Assembly: GCA_003164655.1 (NCBI GenBank)
Contig: PLTW01000133.1
Span: 32,240 to 53,547 of the forward strand
Direction of reading: 5' to 3'
DNA: 21,308 bases
From: Actinomycetota bacterium
GTDB taxonomy: Bacteria; Actinomycetota; Thermoleophilia; UBA2241
The notes beneath the pieces were generated by a model. That model was not told the origin of the DNA. It was given only the letters and a program-made list of their open reading frames with translations, and did not search any database. Of the stretch, positions 14,418 through 21,308 are shown one piece after another. The position numbers were made by a program, and so were the translations under genes. Each line of letters starts with the position of its first letter. Position 1 is the stretch's first letter.

Positions 14418-15908
14418 ATGTCTGATGTGACGAGTCGCCCGCCGGGCGGCCCTGCGGCAGCCGGCTCCGGCGGCGGCCTCAAGGCCAACGCCCTGCGCAT
14501 GGGCGACGTGGTGATCATGGCCCTGGCCAGCTCGGGACCGACGCAGAGTATCGCGGTGGGCATCGTCGGCCTCATGCTCGCGGTGTACTACCACACCTTC
14601 ATGGCGATCCTGATCTGTTTCATCCCCATGATCGGCATCGCCATCGGCTACCAGCGTCTGAACGCCTGGCAGCCCAGCGCCGGCGCCACCTACTCGTGGG
14701 TCGGTCGCGCCCTCAACCCGCACGCCGGCTTCTTCGCCGGCTGGATCATGCTCATGTACTACACGATCGGCACGACCAGTCTGACCGTGCCGCTGGGCAC
14801 CTACTTCTTGAGCTTCTTCTCCAACAGCGCCGCCAACGACAAGTACTGGGTGGCGCTGGTCGGCTCAATCTTCGACATCCTTGTGCTCATCGTGGCCGCA
14901 CTGGGCATCAAGCTCTCGGCGCGCTTCAACTGGGGCTGGGCGATCTTCGAATACGTGCTCATGATCGGCTTCGCGGTGGCCGCGATCGTCATGATCTACT
15001 TCACCGGGCTCTCCGGCTCGGTGCATACGCTGAGCTCGCTGTTCACGCTTCCCAGGACCGGACTGATGTCGGGCATCCTGATCGCCATCTTCCTGTACTC
15101 CGGCTGGGACACGGCCGCCTACGTCGGTGAAGAGGCCAAGGGCAAGCAGGCCGGCCGCGCCGCCATTCTGAGCGTGGTCATCCTCTTCTTCATCTACTCG
15201 TTCGTGATCTTCGCCTTCCAGGGCATCGCGCCGTTCGGCACGATGAACGCCAACCAGGCCAACATCCTGGCCTTCGTGGGCGACAAGATCGGCGGCGGCT
15301 TCTGGAAGAACGTCATGATCGTAGCCGTGCTGGGCGGCACGCTGGCCAGCCTGCAAGCGGCGATCGTCAGCTCGGGGCGCATCTCGTTTGCCATGGGCCG
15401 CGACCGCGTCTTTCCGAAGTTCTTCGACAACGTCCACCCACGCTGGCGGACGCCCTGGAACGCGACGATCCTGCTGGGCCTGCTCAACGTGGTCTTTCTC
15501 TGGGGCACCACGCTCTTCTCGAGCATCGGCCATGCGCTCGACAACATCGTCAGCACGCTGGGTCTGATGGCCGCCATCTTCTACTTTCTGACGGCCTTCA
15601 CGGCCATCTGGTATTACCGCAAGGTGATCACGAAGGGCGCCGGTAACTTCATTCTGGGCGGCGTCCTGCCGGGCTTCGGCGCCGCCTTCATGGCGTTCGT
15701 CATCGTCTACATGCTGGTCACCGGCCAGTTCACCACGACCAACCTGGTCTTTGGCTTTGGGCTGGCGCTCGTCGGACTCATCCTGTCGTTCGTCTCGAAG
15801 GGCGTCGGCCACGCGAAGTTCTACAGCGACCCGACCACGAGCTTCGGCGACAAGGTCGAGGCGGCATTCGAGAACCCCGAACCGCCGAGCGACGGCTTCG
15901 GCCTGTGA
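14418..15908 (+). CDS. APC-superfamily amino acid/amine permease
   Basis: The 496-residue protein has about twelve hydrophobic segments. APC hallmarks include ASSGPTQSIAVGI in the first membrane segment and YQRLNAWQPSAGATYSWVGRAL followed by HAGFFAGW. A later block, YSGWDTAAYVGEEAKG, matches the APC pattern of a GW-aromatic motif and an acidic EE(A/T) pair. ISFAMGRDRVFPKFF is the usual loop before segment nine. It should carry an amino acid, polyamine or glycated amino acid across the inner membrane by cation coupling or exchange. GGGGGAGG lies 3 nt before the ATG, which is 13 nt after the GntR stop, so the two are co-transcribed. The locus suggests import of the compound handled by the neighbouring enzymes. 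Confidence 0.93.
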   Translation: MSDVTSRPPGGPAAAGSGGGLKANALRMGDVVIMALASSGPTQSIAVGIVGLMLAVYYHTFMAILICFIPMIGIAIGYQRLNAWQPSAGATYSWVGRALNPHAGFFAGWIMLMYYTIGTTSLTVPLGTYFLSFFSNSAANDKYWVALVGSIFDILVLIVAALGIKLSARFNWGWAIFEYVLMIGFAVAAIVMIYFTGLSGSVHTLSSLFTLPRTGLMSGILIAIFLYSGWDTAAYVGEEAKGKQAGRAAILSVVILFFIYSFVIFAFQGIAPFGTMNANQANILAFVGDKIGGGFWKNVMIVAVLGGTLASLQAAIVSSGRISFAMGRDRVFPKFFDNVHPRWRTPWNATILLGLLNVVFLWGTTLFSSIGHALDNIVSTLGLMAAIFYFLTAFTAIWYYRKVITKGAGNFILGGVLPGFGAAFMAFVIVYMLVTGQFTTTNLVFGFGLALVGLILSFVSKGVGHAKFYSDPTTSFGDKVEAAFENPEPPSDGFGL

Positions 15909-15962
15909 AGACGACGGTGAAGCGGTGCGCGACCGTGGTCAGGGCGGCCCGACCATGAAGCC

Positions 15963-17570
15963 GTGACCGGCGACGGCCTGTTCGTCGGGCTCGACCTCGG
16001 CACGTCGAGCCTCAAGGCCGTGGCGCTGGGCGCGGGCGGCGAAGTCGCCGCCCGCGCCCACGCCGGCTACCCGACCGCGCGTTCCCAACCCGGCGCCGCC
16101 GAGCAGTCGCCGGCCGACTGGTGGGCGGCTGTCGAGTCGGCCGTCGCGGCGCTGCGCGCCGCCGGAGCGCCGCCCGAGCGCTGGGCCGCCGTCGGCCTGT
16201 CCGGCATGATCCCCACGCTGGTGGTCACCGACGACGACGGCGAGCCGGTGGCGCCGGCGATCACCTGGGAGGACGGGCGCGCCGAGCCCGAAGGCGAGGC
16301 GCTACGCGCTCGCCTCGGCGGCGAGCGCCTCTATGGGCTCACCGGCCAGTGGGTCGACGGCCGCTACCTGCTGCCCATGTACCTGCGTCTGGCGCGCGCT
16401 GCGCCGCGGGCGGCGCAGCGCGCGCGCCGCCTGCTCGGTGCCAAGGACTGGCTGTTCTTTCGGCTGACCGGCGAGTTCGCCACCGACCCGAGCACGGCGA
16501 CCGGCTTTGGCTGCTACGGTCTCGCGGCCGGATCGTGGCTCGACGATGTAGTCGCGGCGGCCGATGTCGAGCTCGCTTCATTGAACAATTGGCCCAGATC
16601 TGGGCCAATTGTTCAACGAAGCGTGACGGACACCGGCGGCCCCAAGGACATCGGCGGACCTCAGACCGCGGATCGCTCGCAGGTACCTTGCCTGCCGGCT
16701 CTGCCACCGCTGCTGCCCTCGACGGCGACCCGGCCGCTGTCGGGCCCGGCGGCGGAGCGGCTCGGTCTGCCCGCCGGCTTGCCGGTCTGCCTCGGCGGTG
16801 CCGATTCGGTGCTGGGCTGTCTGGGCCTGGGCGTGTCCCGGCCCGGCGAGGTCGCTTGCGTGGCCGGCACGAGCACCGTCTTGCTGGGCATCGCCGAGCG
16901 CCTCGTGCTCGACCCCGCTCATCGCTACCTGGTCACGCCGCTCGCCGGCCTCGACGGCTGGGGCTGCGAGATGGACCTGCTCACCACCGGCAGCGCCTTT
17001 CGCTGGCTCGCGGGGCTGCTGCGCGAGTCCGGCGGCGACGAAGCGGCCCTGATGGCCATGGCGGCGGGCGTCGAACCGGGCGCCGGCGGCCTTTCGTTTC
17101 TGCCGTATCTGGCGCCCGGCGAGCAAGGCGCGCTGTGGGACCCGACTCTGTCCGGCGCGCTCCTCGGCTTGAGTCTCGGGCACGGTGCGGCCGATGTGGC
17201 GCGCGCGCTGGTCGACGGCGTCGTGCTCGAGTCGCGCCGCTGCCTGGCGGTGCTCGACGAGGCGGGACTTCCCCGCGGCGTCGTGCACCTGGCCGGCGGC
17301 AGCGGCGCCGACCCGGTGTTTCGCCGGCAGCTCGCCGATGCGTGCCGGCGGCGGGTCGTCTACGCCGCCACCGGTGAGACGGCGCACTCGGCGATAGGGG
17401 CGGCGGCGGTGGCGGCCATGGCCGTCGGCCATGGCCCTTGGCCCGCCGCCGCGGCCCTCGAGACGATTGCGCCACACGAAGCCCAGTCGGCCCGCTGGGA
17501 TGCGTTGTGGGAGCGTCACGAGACGGCTCGGCGCGCGCTGCGGACGTCACAGGCGGCCGACCAGGCGTAG
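15963..17570 (+). CDS. FGGY-family carbohydrate kinase with an in-frame insertion
   Basis: The 535-residue protein has the FGGY N-terminal ATPase fold (LFVGLDLGTSSLKAVAL, 6-22), a sugar-side block SGMIPTLVVTDDDGEPVAPAITWEDGRA (80-107, split as GMIPTLV and ITWEDGRA), catalytic Asp281 in GGADS, AGTSTVLLG (301-309), and the C-terminal adenosine site VVHLAGGSGADPVFRRQLAD. Xylulokinases usually have SGQMHG where this has SGMIPT, so the substrate is open. Between ELAS and LPALPPLLPS, where family members run straight on, there are about 37 extra residues (207-243), partly encoded by a 50-bp palindrome. The frame stays open, so the protein may still work if the insert forms a surface loop. The GTG start at 15963 has no good ribosome-binding site; the conserved N-terminus leaves no other choice. 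It lies 54 bp after the permease. Confidence 0.88.
   Translation: MTGDGLFVGLDLGTSSLKAVALGAGGEVAARAHAGYPTARSQPGAAEQSPADWWAAVESAVAALRAAGAPPERWAAVGLSGMIPTLVVTDDDGEPVAPAITWEDGRAEPEGEALRARLGGERLYGLTGQWVDGRYLLPMYLRLARAAPRAAQRARRLLGAKDWLFFRLTGEFATDPSTATGFGCYGLAAGSWLDDVVAAADVELASLNNWPRSGPIVQRSVTDTGGPKDIGGPQTADRSQVPCLPALPPLLPSTATRPLSGPAAERLGLPAGLPVCLGGADSVLGCLGLGVSRPGEVACVAGTSTVLLGIAERLVLDPAHRYLVTPLAGLDGWGCEMDLLTTGSAFRWLAGLLRESGGDEAALMAMAAGVEPGAGGLSFLPYLAPGEQGALWDPTLSGALLGLSLGHGAADVARALVDGVVLESRRCLAVLDEAGLPRGVVHLAGGSGADPVFRRQLADACRRRVVYAATGETAHSAIGAAAVAAMAVGHGPWPAAAALETIAPHEAQSARWDALWERHETARRALRTSQAADQA
16574..16623. repeat. 50-bp near-perfect palindrome within the FGGY kinase gene
   Basis: The core 16581-16616 is a perfect 36-bp palindrome centred on AGATCT, with arms beginning TTGAACAATTGGCCC. 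After one mismatched pair (A16580/C16617) the pairing resumes for six more bases (CGCTTC with GAAGCG). Its AT-rich TTGAACAATT arms contrast with the surrounding coding sequence. GCTCGC occurs at 16571-16576 and again at 16675-16680, a possible but unproven target duplication. No second copy is visible in the window. Confidence 0.9.
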
Positions 17571-17701
17571 ACCCGGCTCACCCTCCCTCGGCCCGCGGTC
17601 GCGGCTGCGCCGGCGACATGCGGGGAATCATGGGCGCGACGGATGACCATGCGCGCCGCACGGCGACGGGCACGGCGAGGCGGTCGAGGTGAAGGGCGAA
17701 A

Positions 17702-18481
17702 ATGAGCGCTGACGACGAATCTGCGGGACTCTCGCGGGGGTCTGCGGCTGCGGCGGCCGCACGCGCCGCCGCCGCGCACGCCGCCGCCGCACGCCTCGCG
17801 ACGGGCATGACGATCGGCCTCGGCTCGGGGCGGGCCGTCTTTGCGGTCATCGAGCTCGCCGCGCAACGCTGGCCCGCCGGCCCCCCGCCGCTGTGCGTGG
17901 CCGCCTCGTCGGAGACCGAGCGCCGGGCGCGCGCGGCGGGCTTTACGCTGGTCTCACTCGACGAGCTCGACCGCCGCCGGGCCGACCGGGAAGGCGGCGT
18001 GACGCCGCCGGCGCTGCTCGACATGGTCGTCGACGGCGCCGACGAGGTCGACCCGCGACTCGATCTGCTCAAGGGCGGCGGCGGCGCGCTTCTGCGCGAG
18101 AAGCTCGTGGCGCGCGCCGCCGCCTTTCTGCTCATCGTGGTCGAAGAGGACAAGCTCGTGGCACAGCTGGGCGAGCGCCACGCACTGCCGGTCGAGATCG
18201 TGCGCTTCGGCTGGCGCGAGACGCGACGCAAGCTGCTGGAGCTCGTCGCGTCGGCGTCTCTGCGACGGGGCGCCGACGGGCGCGCGTTCGTGACCGACGA
18301 GGGGCACTTCATCGTGGATTGCGAGCTCGGGCAGGGCGGCGGCGAGGGCCTGCCGGCCCTCGCCGCCGCCCTCAAGGCGCTGCCCGGAGTCGTTGAGCAC
18401 GGTCTGTTCCTGGGCATGGCCGACGAGGTCATCGTGGGGCATGCCGACGGCGGCGTCGAGCGGCGGGCGAGGGGCGCATAG
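17702..18481 (+). CDS. rpiA: Ribose-5-phosphate isomerase A
   Basis: The 259-residue protein interconverts ribose 5-phosphate and ribulose 5-phosphate. It has VVDGADEVDP (109-118, with Asp111 and Asp114), LLKGGGGALLREKLVA with Lys124 and catalytic Glu133, and the PVEIVRFGW block. The phosphate-binding loop is GLGSGRAV (39-46) where E. coli RpiA has GTGSTA. I believe other RpiA lineages also have this form, but it should be checked. The N-terminus carries an alanine-rich helix of about 20 residues before the conserved domain. GAAGGG lies 5 nt before the ATG. It follows the FGGY kinase by 131 bp; that gap shows only a 24-residue arginine-rich frame, which I do not accept as a gene. It probably feeds the locus product into the pentose phosphate pathway. 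Confidence 0.93.
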   Translation: MSADDESAGLSRGSAAAAAARAAAAHAAAARLATGMTIGLGSGRAVFAVIELAAQRWPAGPPPLCVAASSETERRARAAGFTLVSLDELDRRRADREGGVTPPALLDMVVDGADEVDPRLDLLKGGGGALLREKLVARAAAFLLIVVEEDKLVAQLGERHALPVEIVRFGWRETRRKLLELVASASLRRGADGRAFVTDEGHFIVDCELGQGGGEGLPALAAALKALPGVVEHGLFLGMADEVIVGHADGGVERRARGA

Positions 18482-18490
18482 ATTACCTGA

Positions 18491-18518
18491 GCCCGCGGCC
18501 GCGATCGCGGCCGCGGGC
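18491..18518. repeat. Perfect 28-bp GC palindrome between rpiA and the sensor kinase
   Basis: GCCCGCGGCCGCGA (18491-18504) is followed directly by its exact reverse complement (18505-18518). It lies 9 bp after the rpiA stop and 1 bp before the TACAAT hexamer. It may terminate rpiA transcription, although there is no T-run, or serve as an operator covering the -35 region of the kinase promoter. Confidence 0.85.
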
Positions 18519-18519
18519 G

Positions 18520-18525
18520 TACAAT
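18520..18525 (+). promoter_or_regulatory. Probable -10 element (TACAAT) of the sensor kinase operon
   Basis: TACAAT differs from the consensus TATAAT at one base and lies 39 bp before the kinase ATG, giving a leader of about 30 nt. The -35 position falls inside the GC palindrome and has no consensus match. GAGGT at 18557-18561 is the likely ribosome-binding site. Confidence 0.5.
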
Positions 18526-18564
18526 CGCTTCTCGACACGGTGTCTTTCTCACCTTCGAGGTCAC

Positions 18565-20132
18565 ATGTTGCGCCGCGCGTTCACCAGGCTGTCGCGCCAC
18601 GGGTACCTTCTGGCCGTTCTGGCCATTGCCCTGTCGACTGCGCTGTTCCTGCCGGGACGCGACACCTTTGCCAAGGGCCAGTGGGCGCTGCTGTACCTGT
18701 TGCTCGTGGTGCTCGTGGCCGGCGCCAGCGGCGCCGGCCCGGCGGTCCTGGCGGCGGTCCTGGCCTTCTTTGCCTGGGACTTCTTCTTTTTGCCGCCCTA
18801 TCACACACTGACGGTGCACGACCCCAAGGACTGGCTGTCGCTCGTGGCCTTCCTGGCGGTGGGCGTGGTGATGGGCGTCCAGACCGGCCGCATGCGCGAC
18901 CGCGAGGCGCGGGCGCTGGCCCGCGAGCACGAGACGGCCGCCCTCAACCGGCTGTCGGCCGGTCTGGTCTCCGAGGCCTCGACCGGTCAGATGGCCGAGA
19001 CGATCCTCAGCGAGATCGTCGGGCTCCTGGGCGCCGCGTCGGCCACGCTGTTCGTCGGTGAGAATGACCGGCTCACCACCTTCTGCGTCACGCCCCCGGC
19101 CGACGAACCCGACAGCGGCGCGACCAAGGTGGCCCACTGGGTCTATGCGCACGACGCTCCGGTCGGGCTGCCCAAACCGGCGACGGTCGAGGCCGCGGGG
19201 ACGCGCCCTCCGAGCGAGGGTTTCAGGGTGCCGGAGGGCAGCGGCGGCGTCTTTTTGCCGCTGCGCAGCACGGCCGGCGCCGTCGGCGTCCTCAGCGTGG
19301 CCGGCAGGGTCGACCAGCGCCCCTACGACGAAGCCGACGCCCGCCTGCTCGCCTCGCTTTCCAACCTGATCGCGACCTTTCTCGAACGTCAGCGACTGCA
19401 GGGAGTCGCTACGGCCGCCGAGGCTCTGCGCGAGGCCGACCGGCTGAAGTCGAGCCTGCTGTCGTCGGTCTCACACGAGCTCAAGACGCCGCTCGCGGCG
19501 CTGACCGCCACGGTCAGCAACCTGCTCGAGGGCGACGTCCCCTGGAACGAGAAGAGTGTGCGCGACGAGCTGCGGGCGATCGTCACCGACGTGGCCCGGC
19601 TCAACAACAGCATCGGCGCGCTGCTCGACCTGTCGCGGCTCGAAGCCCGCGCCTGGGAGCCCCATCGCGAGCTCTACGAGCTCCCCGACATCCTCGCCGC
19701 CAGCCTCGGCGCGCTGCCGGTCCACCAGAGGAGCCAAGTCACGATCGACCTGCCCGACGACCTGGCGCCGCTGCACGTCGATTTCGAGCAATGGGTGCGG
19801 GTGTTTCAGAACCTGCTCGAGAATGCCATGCTGTACGCGGGCGCGGGTCCGCTGCGGGTCGGCGCCCAGGCGACCGGGGACGGCCTGCGGCTCTGGGTCG
19901 AAGATGAGGGGCCGGGCATACCGGCCGACGAGCACGAGGCGGTGTTCGAGAAGTTCTATCGCGGACGGCCGACCGGCACGAAGGTGCGGTCGGGCACAGG
20001 GCTCGGTCTTGCCATCACCCGCGAGATCGTGCGAGCTCACGAGGGCAGCATTCGCGTCGACGACGTCGTGCCCCACGGCGCCCGCTTCGTGATCGATCTG
20101 CCGACCGACGCCGACATACGGGAGGAGCAGCG

Positions 20133-20136
<4 letters not shown>
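18565..20136 (+). CDS. KdpD-like sensor histidine kinase lacking the N-terminal KdpD/Usp region
   Basis: The 523-residue protein begins directly with a DUF4118-type membrane unit (hydrophobic stretches at about 13-29, 40-53, 57-76, 89-105; FFAWDFFFLPPYHTLTVHDP is a family hallmark). A GAF-like domain (about 125-275) follows, then HisKA with His304 in SVSHELKTPLAAL, and HATPase with Asn420 in NLLENAML, DEGPGIP, FEKFYRG and GTGLGLAI. Full KdpD proteins are about 850-900 residues, with an N-terminal KdpD and Usp-like part that is absent here. It would sense a membrane or intracellular signal, possibly potassium or turgor, and phosphorylate the partner regulator. The stop overlaps the regulator ATG as ATGA, so the two are translated together. 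A stand-alone KdpD N-terminal protein might be encoded elsewhere. Confidence 0.9.
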
Positions 20137-20849
<713 letters not shown>

Positions 20850-20894
20850 TCGCCGCCGCTCTTCGAGACTCCGCCCCGGCTCGCCGTTCTCGGT

Positions 20895-20946
20895 CTTTAT
20901 GGGTTCTTAATGCCGCACGCCCGGTGCTTCACGGCGCCTTAACGCC
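20895..20946 (+). promoter_or_regulatory. Array of 11-bp-phased direct repeats, candidate response-regulator sites
   Basis: Four 9-bp units, CTTTATGGG (20895), CTTAATGCC (20906), CTTCACGGC (20927) and CTTAACGCC (20938), start 11, 21 and 11 bp apart and share CTTNAYGSS. OmpR/PhoB-family regulators bind such direct repeats on one face of the helix. The last unit ends 8 bp before TAGCCT (20955-20960), a possible -10, which is the position of an activator site replacing the -35 box. Confidence 0.6.
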
Positions 20947-21009
20947 TCCGCGGGTAGCCTCCAAATAGTTATCGCCGGCGACGGCGGCCACTGCGTTTTG
21001 GGAGGCGGC

Positions 21010-21246
21010 ATGAGTCTGACCGATATCGGGATCGTCGCCATCGACGTCGTGTTCGCCCTCGCCGTGCTGGCCGCCGCCTCGGGCCTTGCGTACCTCGTCT
21101 ACCTGACGATCCGCGAGCACACCGAGCTGAAGGCGGCCGTGCGGGCGCCGGTCGGCGCCGTGGCCGACCCCAGCAGGGTTCGCGCCCGGAGAGCCCCGAG
21201 AAGCCTACGGCCGAGCGCTGTGAACCAGCGCGTCTCGTCGTCGTAA
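21010..21246 (+). CDS. Small single-pass membrane protein, possibly KdpF-like
   Basis: The 78-residue protein has one strong membrane segment at about 6-34, ending in GLAYLVYLTI, followed by a basic, arginine-rich tail of about 40 residues. GGAGG at 21001-21005 lies 4 nt before the ATG. The YLVY motif near the end of the membrane segment recalls KdpF, the small stabilising peptide of the KdpFABC potassium pump, and the KdpDE-type genes lie directly upstream. KdpF is only about 30 residues, however, so this would be an extended form or an unrelated protein. Without the genes beyond 21308 I do not assign a function. The long polar tail could also interact with cytoplasmic partners. Confidence 0.55.
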   Translation: MSLTDIGIVAIDVVFALAVLAAASGLAYLVYLTIREHTELKAAVRAPVGAVADPSRVRARRAPRSLRPSAVNQRVSSS

Positions 21247-21263
21247 GACGATCGGAGTGCGCG

Positions 21264-21279
21264 CACGGCCTCTCGGCCG
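21264..21279. terminator. Weak hairpin after the small membrane protein gene
   Basis: ACGGCC (21264-21269) and GGCCGT (21274-21279) pair around the loop TCTC, 18 bp past the stop. There is no T-run. It could be a weak terminator or attenuator, or chance in GC-rich DNA. Confidence 0.3.
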
Positions 21280-21308
21280 TCGTGTGAAACACCCGCGGCG
21301 GCGCGCCC

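Noticed and set aside
10724..14575. A 1283-codon open frame on the minus strand across the SIS, aminotransferase and GntR genes
   Set aside because: It runs antisense or out of frame to three well-recognised genes, has low-complexity His/Arg/Asp/Gly-rich sequence and no family motifs. Such frames are expected opposite GC-rich codon usage.
15955..15966. A three-codon minigene (ATG AAG CCG TGA) overlapping the kinase GTG start
   Set aside because: It could affect kinase translation, but a 12-bp match is easily due to chance and there is no ribosome-binding site.
17412..17436. GGCCATGGCC occurring twice in the kinase C-terminus
   Set aside because: It encodes ordinary alanine/methionine/glycine codons in a conserved region, with no sign of a separate element.
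17618..17692. A 24-residue arginine-rich frame before rpiA
   Set aside because: It is short, has no ribosome-binding site and no family; it is probably chance in the 131-bp gap.

Overview
The window is GC-rich, roughly 70% by eye, densely coded, and starts freely with ATG, GTG or TTG. These traits, a secreted protein ending in Arg/Lys/Thr-rich Ig-like modules, and -10 hexamers placed 7-8 nt before start codons suggest an actinomycete, possibly Thermoleophilia-like. That placement is inference from style; no rRNA or tRNA gene is present to anchor it.

Layout. At 1-1332 (minus) lies an electron-transfer flavoprotein pair: etfB complete, etfA cut by the window edge. At 1402-3870 (plus) is a secreted HExxHxxGxxD metalloprotease-like protein, then gltX (3911-5446). 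Converging on gltX is a minus-strand operon (7647 to 5503): HAD hydrolase, PAP2 membrane phosphatase, DUF2284 cysteine-rich protein. An M20 peptidase (minus) and a peptide-type ABC binding lipoprotein (plus) diverge from a short region holding an 18-bp imperfect palindrome and overlapping promoter elements. A strong 16-bp-stem terminator closes the lipoprotein gene.

The region 10861-18481 looks like one catabolic locus. A GlmS-like SIS-domain isomerase/deglycase (minus) diverges from a class III aminotransferase of the glutamate-1-semialdehyde aminomutase type, a GntR/UTRA regulator, an APC permease, an FGGY sugar kinase and ribose-5-phosphate isomerase A. SIS enzyme, GntR/UTRA regulator, APC permease and kinase together recall the fructoselysine (frl) logic, but with an FGGY kinase and RpiA, which would suit a pentose-derived or amino-sugar substrate. 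The kinase gene carries a 50-bp near-perfect palindrome (36-bp perfect core) within an in-frame insertion of about 37 codons; this is the most unusual structure in the window.

At 18565-20849 is a KdpDE-type two-component system with a shortened sensor lacking the usual N-terminal KdpD region. Downstream, four 9-bp direct repeats on an 11-bp phase precede a small membrane protein (21010-21246), looking like a response-regulator target promoter; the genes beyond the window should show whether this is a kdp or other transport operon.
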